A stretch of 64,000 nucleotides of DNA from Streptomyces sp. NBC_01142 (GCF_026341125.1 NZ_JAPEOR010000002.1:186001-250000), one strand, 5' to 3'. Shown: positions 48,493 through 61,678, numbered from the stretch's first letter. Made by a program: numbers and translations. Notes: generated by a model not told the origin, from the letters alone.

Positions 48493-49040
48493 TCCGCTAC
48501 GCTCCGTCGTGCTCCGCCGAGCAGCAACTCGACGATCATGTACTGGAAGTCCTTGCCTGCGACCCGTCCCACCTGCACGGCCCATGCGCCGCAGCCGACG
48601 AGCCCGTAGAGAGCCTCGGTCAGCCAGGCGGGTGTGAGGTCGATACGGAACTCGCCCTGTTCCTGACCGCGCCGGAAGAGCGCCGAGACCCGCGCATCGA
48701 GCCGGTTCCAGCCCTCGTTCATGCCGTCGCTCTCGAAGAGCTGGTTCTCGGTGACGAGGAAGGAGAGCAGCGGCGCGGCCGGCTCCAACGCGGCGATCAG
48801 CCGGCGCAGCGCCTCCTCGGCCGTGTCCTCGTCGAGCCGGGCGGCGTCGAGCGCCGCCTCGAACTCCTGGATACCGAGACTTTCGAGGGCTTTGACGAGT
48901 GAGTGCCGACCGGCGAAGTGCCGGTGCAGGGTGGCGCGTCCGACGCCCGCGGCCCGCGCGACTTCGTCCATGGTGGCGAAGGACTTGCGGGAGAGCAGAG
49001 CGGCGGCGGCGCGCAGCACCTGTTCGCGATCGACTGTCAT
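48489..49040 (-). CDS. TetR-family transcriptional regulator
   Basis: A 183-residue regulator. The helix-turn-helix is FATMDEVARAAGVGRATLHR followed by HFAGRHSLVKALE (residues ~23-55); the C-terminal ligand domain is less conserved. It probably represses its own operon with the MFS pump and responds to the pump's substrate. The ATG at 49040 is preferred (MTVDREQVLRAAA); an ATG at 49058 is possible. No ribosome site is near either, so the transcript may be leaderless. Four ATGAGAC half-sites surround the start. Confidence 0.88.
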   Translation of the reverse strand: MTVDREQVLRAAAALLSRKSFATMDEVARAAGVGRATLHRHFAGRHSLVKALESLGIQEFEAALDAARLDEDTAEEALRRLIAALEPAAPLLSFLVTENQLFESDGMNEGWNRLDARVSALFRRGQEQGEFRIDLTPAWLTEALYGLVGCGAWAVQVGRVAGKDFQYMIVELLLGGARRSVAE

Positions 49041-49092
49041 GAGACAACCATAGCCCATATGAGACATGAACGTCTCATCGCCAATGTCTCAT
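49039..49092. promoter_or_regulatory. TetR operator cluster, four ATGAGAC half-sites
   Basis: ATGAGAC occurs at 49039-49045 and 49059-49065, and its complement GTCTCAT at 49072-49078 and 49086-49092. The inner pair forms a perfect 7-6-7 palindrome. They cover the tetR start region and the 3' end of the upstream MFS gene. Confidence 0.7.
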
Positions 49093-50313
49093 CGGCGCGT
49101 AGCTCAGGGCGGCAAGGAGCGCGAACCCCGCAGCGGCGACCAACGCGGCGGGTAGCGACCGGGCGGCGAGCGGCCCGGCGATGCCCGCGCCCACGGCGAA
49201 TCCGGTGAGCTTCAGGCTCGCGCCCGTGGTGAAGATCTGGCTCCGCAGACGCTCGGGCGCCTCGCGGTGGCGGACCGCGAACAGGGCGGTGAGCCTCGGT
49301 CCTTCGCCGATACCGGCCAGCACCACCGCGGCGACGAGCAGGGCGGGTCGGGCGGTGGCCGCGAGGAGAAGGGCGGCCGCGAGGACGAGCGTGCTGCACC
49401 AGACAACGGTGTCCGGACGCATCAGTGCGGGGTGGCGGGAGAGTACGGCGTTGGCCGCGAGCGCCGCGACGGCAATGCCGGAGAGGAGGATCGCCCCGCG
49501 GCCCGCCCCGCCGAGGACCCGCTCTCCCAGCAGTGGGCTGCACGCGATCAGCATGCCCTCGGCCACACAGGCGATCACCGAGGCGGCCGTGGCGCGGGCC
49601 AGGGGCCGGGCGCGGACGATGGCCCGGAATCCGGCGGCGAGGTCCGCGACGACGGACGGGGGCGCCGGCACTGCCCCCGGCACAGACGTCGGGACGGGCG
49701 CCGGGCCCTGCGCCGGGCCCTGCACCGGGGTGGGGGCCGGGGTGGGGGCCGGACGGACCGCAGGCAGCGCCCGGGCCGCGGGCAGTGCGAGACAGATCAG
49801 CACGACGGACACGATCACACCGGCCGACGCCCCGGACACCCCCGCCACGACCCCGGCCAGCGCCGGGCCCACCAGGCTTGCGAAGTTGAAGGTCATCGCG
49901 TCGAGCGCGTTCGCGCGCGGCAGCTCGCCGGGAGAGACCACGCGGGGCAGCTGTGAGGTCCACCCGCCGGACAGCGCCGGCCCCAGCAGGCCCGCGAACA
50001 CCGCGATCAGGACCGTGAGGGCGACCGGGAGACGACCGAGGCTCAGCAGGATCACGACGAGCGCCGACGCATAGACGGCGAGCGCCCCGGTCAGCAGGCG
50101 ACCCGGCCTGGCGGACCGGTCGAGCAGTACGCCGAAGACGGGGCCGCCGACCGCCGCCGAGATCGTGAGGCCCGCCAGCAGGGACGATGCCGAGGAGGCC
50201 GACCCTGTGACCGCGAGGCCCGCCAGCAAGAGTGCCGGGCCCGACATCTCGTCGCCGGTGCGGGCCGCGGCTGCGCCGGAGACGTACCGCCTCAGCGCGT
50301 AACGCTTTTTCAT
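49075..50313 (-). CDS. MFS transporter, DHA3 (12-TM) type
   Basis: A 412-residue major facilitator protein with about 12 hydrophobic segments. The N-terminal half starts ALRRYVSGAAAARTGDE and has the loop 2-3 motif [20 protein letters not shown] Pro/Ala/Val-rich loop between the halves (residues ~190-220; APTPAPTPVQGPAQGPAP) is unusual. The DHA3 group includes macrolide-type exporters. ATG 50313 probably starts a leaderless transcript. It is transcribed away from a CGNR-type regulator across a short symmetric operator. Confidence 0.83.
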   Translation of the reverse strand: MKKRYALRRYVSGAAAARTGDEMSGPALLLAGLAVTGSASSASSLLAGLTISAAVGGPVFGVLLDRSARPGRLLTGALAVYASALVVILLSLGRLPVALTVLIAVFAGLLGPALSGGWTSQLPRVVSPGELPRANALDAMTFNFASLVGPALAGVVAGVSGASAGVIVSVVLICLALPAARALPAVRPAPTPAPTPVQGPAQGPAPVPTSVPGAVPAPPSVVADLAAGFRAIVRARPLARATAASVIACVAEGMLIACSPLLGERVLGGAGRGAILLSGIAVAALAANAVLSRHPALMRPDTVVWCSTLVLAAALLLAATARPALLVAAVVLAGIGEGPRLTALFAVRHREAPERLRSQIFTTGASLKLTGFAVGAGIAGPLAARSLPAALVAAAGFALLAALSYAPMRHWR

Positions 50314-50360
50314 GCAGATGACGTTACGCAGGTAACTCAAAAGTTGACCAGATGCGTTAC
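50299..50360. promoter_or_regulatory. Symmetric GTTAC/GTAAC operator between MFS and CGNR-type genes
   Basis: GTAAC at 50299-50303, GTTAC at 50323-50327, GTAAC at 50332-50336 and GTTAC at 50356-50360 are exactly symmetric about 50329.5. Each outward -10 candidate overlaps a half-site: TAACGT (minus strand, 50326-50321) ends 7 bases before the MFS ATG, and TACATT (50358-50363) ends 6 bases before the GTG of the regulator. Confidence 0.65.
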
Positions 50361-50369
50361 ATTCGATGA

Positions 50370-50924
50370 GTGCCGTCCACCAACGACGACTGGTCCACCC
50401 GGCATTCGGTGCAGACCAACGCCCGGCGAACCGCCGCCCTCATCAATGCCCTGTCCGACGAGAACCCGGCGGCGGACACGGTCGCCCTGGTGCTGCGCGA
50501 ACACGGCGAGACCGGCCCGGCGAAGCTTTCCGCCGATGACATCGCGGAACTGCGCGCCGCCGCCCTGTTGCTGCGCGAGGTGTTCGCCACCGATGATGTC
50601 GATGTCGCCGCGGCCGTACTGAACCGCCTGCTGGCGCAGAGCACCGGCGCCGTCCGCCTCACCTCGCACGGCGGTCGCACCCCCTGGCACCCGCACCTCG
50701 ACAGCGACGACGACGCGCCCTGGGGCGAATGGTTCCTCGCCTCGTCCTGTATGGCGCTGACCGTCCTCGTCTGGGACCGCCAGCGCCCGCCCGGCGGCAT
50801 CTGCGCGTCGCCCAGCTGCCGGAACGTCTTTCTCGCGCAGGGCAGCGGCCCCGTACGCCGCTACTGCTCGCGCCGGTGCGCGACCCGTGAACGCGTGGCG
50901 GCCCACCGGCGCTCGCGCGCCTGA
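50370..50924 (+). CDS. ABATE/CGNR-type zinc-finger regulator (diverged)
   Basis: A 184-residue relative of CGNR regulators. The N-terminal ABATE part has RTAALINALSDENPAADT; the finger has GGICASPSCRNVFLAQ and RRYCSRRCATRERVAAHRR. All four zinc Cys are present, but the literal CGNR is replaced by CATR. Probably a transcription factor controlling the divergent MFS gene. The GTG start has no ribosome site, while TACATT lies 6 bases upstream, so a leaderless message is likely. Confidence 0.83.
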   Translation: MPSTNDDWSTRHSVQTNARRTAALINALSDENPAADTVALVLREHGETGPAKLSADDIAELRAAALLLREVFATDDVDVAAAVLNRLLAQSTGAVRLTSHGGRTPWHPHLDSDDDAPWGEWFLASSCMALTVLVWDRQRPPGGICASPSCRNVFLAQGSGPVRRYCSRRCATRERVAAHRRSRA

Positions 50925-50940
50925 CATGTCCCGCTGAACC

Positions 50941-51002
50941 ACTGAACCGCGGCAACCACTGAACCGCGGCAACGTCTGAACCGCGGCAACCCACGAACCG
51001 CG
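50941..51002. repeat. 17-bp tandem repeat, 3.6 copies
   Basis: ACTGAACCGCGGCAACC is repeated at 50941-50957, 50958-50974, 50975-50991 and partly 50992-51002, each with at most a few changes. It lies between the CGNR-type gene and the HAD-like gene. Each unit holds CCGCGG, so it can form stacked small palindromes. Confidence 0.85.
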
Positions 51003-51051
51003 GTGCCGCGGCGCCTCGGTGCCGCGCATTCGAGCTCAGGAGCCCTTACCC

Positions 51052-51558
51052 ATGAAGCCTCTACTGCTGATCGACATCGACGGTCCGCTCAATCCGTACG
51101 CCGCGAAGGCGCAGCGCAGACCGCAGGGTTACACCACGCACCGGATGCACCCTTCGGGATGGACGGATACCAAGCCACTGCGCGTCTGGCTCAACCCCGG
51201 GCACGGGGCGGAGCTGCTCGCCCTGGCCGAGTGGTACGAACCGGTCTGGGCGACGACCTGGAAGGGCGAGGCCAATCGATGGATAGGCCCGCAACTGGGG
51301 CTTCCGGAGTTGCCGTTCATCGACTGGCCCCAGATGCACGGGAAGGCCCCTCGCGGGACCTTCTGGAAGACGCAGTACATCCTGGAGTACGCAGCCGGGC
51401 GGCCGTTCGCCTGGATCGACGACGACATCACGGCGATGGACCACGAATGGGTGGATCAACACCACCTGACCGCCGCCCTGTTGCTGAACATCGACCCGCG
51501 GCTCGGACTGCTCCGGCCGGACTTCGACGCGCTCGCGGACTGGGCGGCGGCTCTCTAG
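51052..51558 (+). CDS. HAD-fold hydrolase-like protein
   Basis: A 168-residue protein with a HAD-type motif I, PLLLIDIDGPLNPYAAK (the second Asp of DxD is present), and a late acidic motif, AWIDDDITAMDHEW. It lacks a cap domain. The first Asp could be a nucleophile; a nucleotidase-like activity is possible but unsupported. ATG 51052 has CAGGAG 9 bases upstream. It ends 3 bases before the converging argH stop. Confidence 0.8.
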   Translation: MKPLLLIDIDGPLNPYAAKAQRRPQGYTTHRMHPSGWTDTKPLRVWLNPGHGAELLALAEWYEPVWATTWKGEANRWIGPQLGLPELPFIDWPQMHGKAPRGTFWKTQYILEYAAGRPFAWIDDDITAMDHEWVDQHHLTAALLLNIDPRLGLLRPDFDALADWAAAL

Positions 51559-51561
51559 CGG

Positions 51562-52998
<1,437 letters not shown>

Positions 52999-53019
52999 TC
53001 AAAAGCTTGGCTGTGCAAA

Positions 53020-53050
53020 CGCCTCCCTGCCGCGCAGGAACGGGGAGGCG
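53020..53050 (-). terminator. Hairpin between argG and argH
   Basis: CGCCTCCC (53020-53027) pairs with GGGAGGCG (53043-53050) around 15 bases, just past the argG stop. It may be an attenuator or processing site rather than a full stop, since argH has no other obvious promoter. Confidence 0.55.
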
Positions 53051-53069
53051 CCTGGCGAACGAGTCGGGA

Positions 53070-54263
53070 TCAGGCGAGGTCACGCTTCGCGGCGATCTTC
53101 GACGACAGGCCGAAGATCTCGATGAAGCCCTGTGCCTTGGACTGGTCGAAGGTGTCGCCCGAGTCGTACGTCGCGAGGTTGAAGTCGTACAGCGACTCCT
53201 CGGACTTCCGGCCGGTGACGACGGCGCGGCCGCCGTGCAGGGTCATCCGGATGTCGCCGGTGACGTGCTGGTTGGCCTCGTTGATGAAGCCGTCCAGGGC
53301 GCGCTTGAGCGGGGAGAACCACAGGCCGTCGTAGACCATCTCGCCCCAGCGCTGCTCGACCTGCCGCTTGTAGCGGGCCAGCTCGCGCTCGACGGTGACG
53401 TTCTCCAGCTCCTGGTGGGCGGTGATCAGCGCGATCGCGCCCGGAGCCTCGTAGACCTCACGGGACTTGATGCCCACGAGCCGGTCCTCGACGATGTCGA
53501 TCCGGCCGATGCCCTGCGCGCCGGCCCGCTCGTTGAGCTGCTGGATCGCCTGCAGGACGGTGACGGGCTTGCCGTCGATGGCGACCGGGACGCCCTCCTT
53601 GAAGGAGATGACGACCTCGTCGGCCTCGCGCGGCTCCGCCGGATTCGAGGTGTACTCGTAGATGTCCTCGATCGGCGCGTTCCAGATGTCCTCCAGGAAG
53701 CCCGTCTCGACGGCCCGCCCGAAGACGTTCTGGTCGATGGAGTACGGGGACTTCTTGGTGGTCGTGATCGGGAGCTGCTTCTCCTCGCAGAAGGCGATCG
53801 CCTTGTCCCGGGTCATCGCGTAGTCACGGACCGGCGCGATGCACTTCAGGTCGGGGCCGAGGGCGGAGATACCGGCCTCGAACCGCACCTGGTCATTGCC
53901 CTTGCCGGTGCAGCCGTGAGCCACGATGCCGGCGTTGTGCTTCTTGGCCGCGGCGACGAGGTGCTTGACGATCGTCGGCCGCGAGAGGGCGGAGACCAGC
54001 GGGTAGCGGTCCATGTAGAGGGCGTTGGCCTTGATCGCCGGGAGGCAGTACTCGTCGGCGAACTCGTCCTTGGCGTCGGCGACCTCGGCCTCGACCGCAC
54101 CGCAGGCGAGCGCGCGCTTGCGGATGACGTCCAGGTCCTCGCCGCCCTGGCCGACGTCCACAGCAACGGCGATGACCTCGGCGCCCGTCTCCTCGGCGAT
54201 CCAGCCGATGGCGACGGAGGTGTCCAGGCCTCCCGAGTAGGCGAGTACGACGCGCTCGGTCAC
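53070..54263 (-). CDS. argG: Argininosuccinate synthase
   Basis: A 397-residue enzyme joining citrulline and aspartate with ATP. The N-terminal P-loop-type motif is [32 protein letters not shown] and [19 protein letters not shown] follow. Length matches the family. The start is GTG at 54263 with GAGGAG 6 bases upstream. Candidate ARG boxes lie 16-48 bases upstream of the start, so ArgR should repress it. Confidence 0.97.
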   Translation of the reverse strand: MTERVVLAYSGGLDTSVAIGWIAEETGAEVIAVAVDVGQGGEDLDVIRKRALACGAVEAEVADAKDEFADEYCLPAIKANALYMDRYPLVSALSRPTIVKHLVAAAKKHNAGIVAHGCTGKGNDQVRFEAGISALGPDLKCIAPVRDYAMTRDKAIAFCEEKQLPITTTKKSPYSIDQNVFGRAVETGFLEDIWNAPIEDIYEYTSNPAEPREADEVVISFKEGVPVAIDGKPVTVLQAIQQLNERAGAQGIGRIDIVEDRLVGIKSREVYEAPGAIALITAHQELENVTVERELARYKRQVEQRWGEMVYDGLWFSPLKRALDGFINEANQHVTGDIRMTLHGGRAVVTGRKSEESLYDFNLATYDSGDTFDQSKAQGFIEIFGLSSKIAAKRDLA

Positions 54264-54278
54264 TGGTTTCTCCTCACG

Positions 54279-54311
54279 ATGCATACGCTGATGGGTATAA
54301 CTATGCAGTCC
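54279..54311 (-). promoter_or_regulatory. Candidate ARG boxes upstream of argG
   Basis: GATGCATACGCTGATGGG (54279-54296) and GGTATAACTATGCAGTCC (54294-54311) are imperfect palindromes with GCAT/ATGC ends. They resemble the pair upstream of argC and suit ArgR hexamer binding to adjacent boxes. Confidence 0.55.
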
Positions 54312-54435
54312 TCCGTATGTTTTGTCAACGCGGTCCTTCTGATCACCGCACACCGGCATTTCTGGTGGCTCCGTTCGGCGATCACCGGAGAGACGGCCCG
54401 CCGTACGGTTGATCATCCGGGGGATAATCCCCTGC

Positions 54436-55023
54436 ATGGGTCAACGTTACGAACGAATAGAAGGCCGCATCCGCAGCTTCATCGAGCAGCAGCCCGTCTT
54501 CTTCACCGCGACGGCACCTCTCAGCGGCGACGGCCACATCAACCTCTCCCCCAAGGGCCGCAGCGGCACGCTCGTCGTCATCGACGAGCTGACGCTCGCC
54601 TATCTCGACTTCGGCGGCAGCGGCGCCGAGACCATCGCCCATGTCCGCGAGGAGAGCAACGGCCGCATCACCCTGATGTGGTGCGCCTTCAGCGGCCCGC
54701 CCAAGGTGCTGCGGGTGCACGGCCGGGGTGAGGCGATCTTCCGGGACGACCCGCGCTGGGCCGGGTTCATCACGCACTTCACCGAGGTCGACGGGCCGAG
54801 CGCCCGCGCGATCATCGTCGTCCGCGCCCAGCGGATCAGCGACGCCTGCGGCTTCGCCGTGCCCTTCATGGAGTACCAGGAAGAGCGCACCCAGCACGCG
54901 GAGTACTTCGGCCGTAAGTCGGACGAGGAGTTCGCCGCGTACTGCGAGCGGAAGGACCACCTCGGGGTGAGCCTGGACGGGCTGCCGGCGCTGCCGCTTC
55001 CGCTCCCGGCGCGCAGCGACTGA
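54436..55023 (+). CDS. Pyridoxamine 5'-phosphate oxidase-family flavoprotein
   Basis: A 195-residue split-barrel protein with the family opening [36 protein letters not shown] and [16 protein letters not shown]. It probably binds FMN or F420; the substrate is unknown. The ATG at 54436 is preceded by GATAAT (54423-54428) at leaderless spacing and no ribosome site. It is divergent from argG. Confidence 0.82.
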   Translation: MGQRYERIEGRIRSFIEQQPVFFTATAPLSGDGHINLSPKGRSGTLVVIDELTLAYLDFGGSGAETIAHVREESNGRITLMWCAFSGPPKVLRVHGRGEAIFRDDPRWAGFITHFTEVDGPSARAIIVVRAQRISDACGFAVPFMEYQEERTQHAEYFGRKSDEEFAAYCERKDHLGVSLDGLPALPLPLPARSD

Positions 55024-55123
55024 CCCGTACGTACGCACCACTGTGCCCACTGCCGCGGTCCTGACCACCGTGCGGAGCAGTCCGGGCGGCGCATGGACCG
55101 GGGCGCGCGTACGGTCGTGAACC

Positions 55124-55831
55124 ATGCGCCCCGGACTCGTACTCGGCTCCGTTCTGCTCCTGCTCGCCGCCGGTACGGTCGCGGCCGGGCCCCGGCCCCC
55201 GGTCCCGCTCCCCGAGCGGATGGCCCACACCGGCGGCGGCACACAGCTGATCACCGCCGAGGCTCCCGGCGCCGGCTCCACCACCGGGAGAGTGACCTGG
55301 TGGGACCGGCTTCCCGGCGGGCGGTGGGTGGCTGCCGGCTCGTCCCCGGCGCGGTTCGGCGCGAAGGGGCTGGTCGAAGGCCGCGGCCGGACGCAGGGCA
55401 CGTCCACCACACCGACCGGGCTGTACGAGCTGCCGTACGCCTTCGGTGTCCGGGGCGCGCCCGCGGGGACCGACTACGCCTACCGCCGGGTGACCGAGAG
55501 GTCCTGGTGGTGTCAGGACAACCGGTCCCGCTCGTACAACCGCTGGGTGGAGGGGCTGCCCGCCGACTGCCGGGCGGCCGAGTCCGAGCAGCTGGCCACC
55601 TACACGACGCAGTACGCCCATGCCCTGGTCATCGGCTTCAACTACCACCGACCGGTGCGCGGCCGGGGCGCCGGGATCTTCCTCCACGTCAACGGGCGTG
55701 GCGCGACGGCCGGTTGTGTGTCGGTGCCGGAAGGGGCCATGCGCCGGATCCTGGCCTGGGCCGAGCCGCGGCGCGATCCGCACATCGCCATCGGAACCGG
55801 TTCGGGGCCCACGGCCATCACCCGCTACTGA
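55124..55831 (+). CDS. L,D-transpeptidase (YkuD) family secreted protein
   Basis: A 235-residue protein with a signal peptide (GLVLGSVLLLLAAGTVAA). The YkuD domain carries the catalytic motif in IFLHVNGRGATAGCVSVP (His, then Thr/Ala-Gly-Cys). Such enzymes form 3-3 peptidoglycan cross-links or attach proteins to the wall; no SH3 or lipobox was seen, and the protein is short. It lies between PNPOx-like and argR genes, opposite to the arginine genes. Confidence 0.85.
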   Translation: MRPGLVLGSVLLLLAAGTVAAGPRPPVPLPERMAHTGGGTQLITAEAPGAGSTTGRVTWWDRLPGGRWVAAGSSPARFGAKGLVEGRGRTQGTSTTPTGLYELPYAFGVRGAPAGTDYAYRRVTERSWWCQDNRSRSYNRWVEGLPADCRAAESEQLATYTTQYAHALVIGFNYHRPVRGRGAGIFLHVNGRGATAGCVSVPEGAMRRILAWAEPRRDPHIAIGTGSGPTAITRY

Positions 55832-55896
55832 CGCACCGGCGCGCCCTGCGACGAGGTGCCCGGCACACCGCGCACAGCACCCCGGGTGCGGCGCAC

Positions 55897-56445
55897 TCAG
55901 CGGTCGTTCTGGGCCAGTCGCAGCAGATGGTCCGCGAGCGCCTGACCGCCCACCGGGTCACGGCTGATGAGCAACAGCGTGTCGTCGCCCGCGATGGTGC
56001 CGAGGATGTCGTGCAGTTCCGCCTGGTCGATGGCCGAGGCGAGGAACTGGGCCGCGCCCGGCGGCGTACGCAGCACCACGAGGTTGGCCGAGGCCTCGGC
56101 GGAGATCAGCAGTTCGCCGGAGAGACGCCGCATGCGCTCCTCCTTCGCCGACCCGCCGAGCGGCGCCTGCGGGGTGCGGTAGCCGCCCTCGCTGGGCACC
56201 GCGTAGATCAGCTCGCCGCCCGTGTTGCGGATCTTCACCGCGCCCAGCTCGTCGAGGTCGCGGGAGAGCGTCGCCTGGGTGACGCTCAGTCCGTTGTCCC
56301 CGAGGAGCTTGGCCAGCTGGCTCTGCGAGCGCACCGGCTGCCGGTTGAGGATGTCCACAATCCGGCGGTGGCGGGCCGTGCGGGTCTGCGGTACGGCGGG
56401 CCCGCCGTGCTCGGAGCCGTGCTCGGTGTCGTGCGCCTCGATCAT
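55897..56445 (-). CDS. argR: Arginine repressor ArgR
   Basis: A 182-residue regulator. The winged-helix DNA-binding domain is [20 protein letters not shown] with [20 protein letters not shown]. The C-terminal hexamerisation and arginine-binding domain has [20 protein letters not shown] and [13 protein letters not shown]. It is longer than E. coli ArgR at the N-terminus (a ~18-residue acidic extension). It lies 7 bases after argD, last of argCJBDR, so it is autoregulated. Confidence 0.95.
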   Translation of the reverse strand: MIEAHDTEHGSEHGGPAVPQTRTARHRRIVDILNRQPVRSQSQLAKLLGDNGLSVTQATLSRDLDELGAVKIRNTGGELIYAVPSEGGYRTPQAPLGGSAKEERMRRLSGELLISAEASANLVVLRTPPGAAQFLASAIDQAELHDILGTIAGDDTLLLISRDPVGGQALADHLLRLAQNDR

Positions 56446-56452
56446 CGTCGTC

Positions 56453-57667
56453 TCATTCTCCGGATCGTCCTTCCCCAGGCTGCGATGCTGCGCCGCCCCC
56501 GTCGAGGATGCCGGGAAGCGCTTCGAGGAACGCGTTCACTTCCGCGTCACCGATGATCAGCGGCGGCATGAACCGTACGACATCGGGGGCGGGAGCGTTC
56601 ACCAGGAAGCCGGCACCCTGAGCCGCCTGCTGCACCTGGGGCGCGAGGGACTCCGTAAGCACCATACCCAGCAGCAGGCCGGCACCGCGGACGTGGGAGA
56701 CGAGTGGGTGGCCCAGCGACTCCACTCCCTGGCGCAGTTTCTCACCGAGCCGCTTCACCTCGTCGAGCGCTCCGTCGGCCGCGAGGGTGTCGAGAACGGC
56801 CAGTCCGGCGGCGCACGCGACCGGGTTGCCACCGAACGTCGATCCGTGGTGGCCGGGCTTCAGCAGCTCGGCGGTCTCGCCGAAGACGACGGTCGCGCCG
56901 ATCGGGAGCCCGCCGCCGAGCCCCTTGGCGAGCGTGACGACATCCGGCTCGACGCCCTGATGGGCCTGGTACGCGAACCAGTGGCCGGTCCGTCCGATGC
57001 CCGTCTGGACCTCGTCGAGGACGAGCAGCGTGCCGGTGGCCCGGGTGATCTCCCGAGCGGCCTCGAGATAGCCCTTGGGCGGGACGACCACACCGTTCTC
57101 GCCCTGGACGGGTTCGATGATCACCAGTGCGGTCTCTTCGGTGACCTGGGCCCGCAGCGCTTCGACGTCGCCGTACGGGACATGGGTGACGTCTCCCGGC
57201 AACGGCAGGAACGGCTGCTGCTTCGCCGGCTGGCCGGTCAGCGCGAGGGCGCCCATCGTCCGCCCGTGGAAGCCGCCGGAGGTGGCGACCATGTGCGTGC
57301 GCCCCGTCAGCCGGCCGATCTTGAAGGCGGCTTCGTTGGCCTCCGCGCCGGAGTTGGAGAAGTAGACGCGTCCGGGGCGGCCGAAGAGCTGGATCAGGCG
57401 CTCGGCGAGCGCGACGGGCGGCTCGGCGGCATAGAGGTTGGAGACATGACCGAGGGAGGCGATCTGGCGGGAGACGGCCTCGACGACGGCGGGGTGGGCG
57501 TGGCCGAGCGCGTTCACGGCGATCCCGCCGACGAAGTCGGTGTACTCGGCGCCGTCCGCGTCCCAGACCTTTGCGCCCGCGCCACGGACCAGGGACAGCT
57601 TCGGCGTGCCGTAGTTGTCGGTCATCACACTCTGCCAGCGCTGCGCGAGCTCCTCGTTGCCGGTCAC
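56453..57667 (-). CDS. argD: Acetylornithine aminotransferase
   Basis: A 404-residue class III PLP aminotransferase. The catalytic Lys lies in [16 protein letters not shown]; the phosphate-binding segment is [17 protein letters not shown] and the Asp motif is [16 protein letters not shown]. It makes N-acetylornithine from the semialdehyde; it may also serve lysine/succinyl intermediates. The GTG at 57667 overlaps the argB stop by four bases. Confidence 0.95.
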   Translation of the reverse strand: MTGNEELAQRWQSVMTDNYGTPKLSLVRGAGAKVWDADGAEYTDFVGGIAVNALGHAHPAVVEAVSRQIASLGHVSNLYAAEPPVALAERLIQLFGRPGRVYFSNSGAEANEAAFKIGRLTGRTHMVATSGGFHGRTMGALALTGQPAKQQPFLPLPGDVTHVPYGDVEALRAQVTEETALVIIEPVQGENGVVVPPKGYLEAAREITRATGTLLVLDEVQTGIGRTGHWFAYQAHQGVEPDVVTLAKGLGGGLPIGATVVFGETAELLKPGHHGSTFGGNPVACAAGLAVLDTLAADGALDEVKRLGEKLRQGVESLGHPLVSHVRGAGLLLGMVLTESLAPQVQQAAQGAGFLVNAPAPDVVRFMPPLIIGDAEVNAFLEALPGILDGGGAASQPGEGRSGE

Positions 57668-58565
57668 TGTGCTCCCCCTTCTTGTCCGTCCGGCACGACC
57701 ATCGTGCCGATTCCCTCATCGGTGAAGATTTCCAGCAGGATCGAGTGCTGGACGCGGCCGTCGATCACGCGGGCCGTGTTGACCCCGTTGCGTACGGCGA
57801 ACAGACAGCCCTCCATCTTGGGGACCATGCCGCTGGAGAGATCGGGCAGCAGCTTCTCCAGTTGCAGGGCGGTGAGCCGTCGGATCACGTCGTCGCTGTT
57901 GGGCCAGTCCTCGTAGAGGCCCTCGACATCGGTGAGGACCATCAGCGTCTCGGCGCCGAGCGCCGCCGCCAGCGCGGCCGCCGCGGTGTCGGCGTTGACG
58001 TTGTAGACATGGCTGTCGTCCGCGGAGCGCGCGATGGAGGAGATGACCGGGATACGGCCGTCCTCCAGGAGCGCCTCGATGGCCCCCGTGTCGATCTTGG
58101 TGATCTCGCCGACCCGGCCGATGTCGACCAGCTCGCCGTCGATCTGCGGCAGATGCTTGGTGGCGGTGATGGTGTGCGCGTCCTCGCCGGTCATACCGAC
58201 GGCGAGCGGGCCGTGCTGGTTGAGCAGCCCGACGAGCTCGCGCTGGACCTGACCGGCCAGCACCATCCGTACGACGTCCATGGCTTCGGAGGTGGTGACC
58301 CGCAGGCCCGCCTTGAACTCGCTCACCAGGCCGTGTTTGTCGAGCTGGGCGCTGATCTGCGGACCGCCACCGTGGACCACGACCGGCTTGAGTCCGGCGT
58401 GGCGCAGGAAGACGACGTCCTGGGCGAAGGCGGCCTTGAGGTCCTCGTCGACCATGGCGTTGCCGCCGAACTTGATGACGACGGTCTTGCCGTGGTGCCG
58501 GGTGAGCCAGGGCAGCGCCTCGATGAGGATCTCGGCCTTCGGCAGCGCGGTGTGCTTGCGGGAGC

Positions 58566-58569
<4 letters not shown>
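57664..58569 (-). CDS. argB: Acetylglutamate kinase
   Basis: A 301-residue amino acid kinase. Motifs: [50 protein letters not shown] and [17 protein letters not shown]. The N-terminal helix ([20 protein letters not shown]) is the sort found in arginine-sensitive hexameric kinases, suggesting feedback inhibition. ATG 58569 overlaps the argJ stop by four bases (ATGA). Confidence 0.96.
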
Positions 58570-60803
<2,234 letters not shown>

Positions 60804-61087
60804 GAAGAATCTTGCGACCGGCCGTTGATGTGCCTGAGCCGGCGAATGCCCTGAGTTGCCTCCGCTGCCGTTCTTCCCCTGCGATGCGGTCGCCAAGTCA
60901 AGCGGTCAGGACGGCCATAACGGTGCAACACGTGTGGTGCACGGGCTCGGCGGAAGGCACTCAGTAGGAGGCTGTCCGGGGAACGACAATCGGCGACCAC
61001 CAGGCTCGCGGGCGCCGGTCGACCGGCCACCGGGTGGCGTGCACGCGGAGCCGTCCGTCGGGCGGCTCCGCGTACGACGCGTCGGGT
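60804..61087. other. Intergenic region with hairpin and palindrome
   Basis: No gene recognised in 284 bases (342 from the argC start). A 10-bp hairpin (61044-61053 with 61063-61072) lies 16 bases past the lipoprotein stop and probably ends that transcript. A near-palindrome centred on ACACGTGT (60923-60942) could be an operator. Confidence 0.5.
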
Positions 61088-61648
61088 TCAGTCGGTGATG
61101 TACCAATCGTTCTTGAGGTACTCCAGGGTGTAGCTGCCGAGGTCGCTCTCGGAGAAGGTTGTGGAAGCCCTGACCGCTTCGACCGGCATCTCGATCTTGT
61201 CAGGCGTGCGCACGGCGATGCGCTGCGGGTCGACCGTCGCGGTCAGCAGGGCCTTCTTCTGCGTGGGCGAGATCATCTGGAACACGGCGGAGTACGTCGA
61301 CGTGCACGGGCCGGACCCCTGGTCCTGTGCCTTCTTCGCGGCGGGCCCGGCCACCTCGCAGACCGTGTCGATGTCCTCACGGCCCAGGGCGTGGAGGTAC
61401 TGCTCGTACCGCTGGATCGCGCCCTCCTTCGTCCTGGGTGCGGGCTGGTCGCCGGTTGGCTCGGCCGACGGCTTCTCGGTCCGAGCGGACACGGACGGCG
61501 TGGCCGACGGCTCTTCGGCCGGCGTAGACGCGGACGGCCGCGAAGGCTTCGCGTCCGTGTCCTCCTTCGATTTCTCCGGACCGCACGCGCACGCCACCAG
61601 CGCCACACAGGCCGATACCGCCACGCTCACCATCGTCCGAGCTTTCAT
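61088..61648 (-). CDS. Secreted lipoprotein, hypothetical
   Basis: A 186-residue lipoprotein. The signal peptide ends in the lipobox LVAC with Cys20. A Ser/Pro/Glu/Thr-rich linker (residues ~25-70) leads to a globular domain (AIQRYEQYLHALGREDIDTV...CEVAGPAAKKAQ). This has an NTF2/DUF4878-like feel, with two Cys (CEVAG, GPCTS) that could form a disulfide. No catalytic motif. Function unknown. Confidence 0.78.
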   Translation of the reverse strand: MKARTMVSVAVSACVALVACACGPEKSKEDTDAKPSRPSASTPAEEPSATPSVSARTEKPSAEPTGDQPAPRTKEGAIQRYEQYLHALGREDIDTVCEVAGPAAKKAQDQGSGPCTSTYSAVFQMISPTQKKALLTATVDPQRIAVRTPDKIEMPVEAVRASTTFSESDLGSYTLEYLKNDWYITD

Positions 61649-61678
61649 TCGGGTCCCCCATCACCAGCCGACAACACG

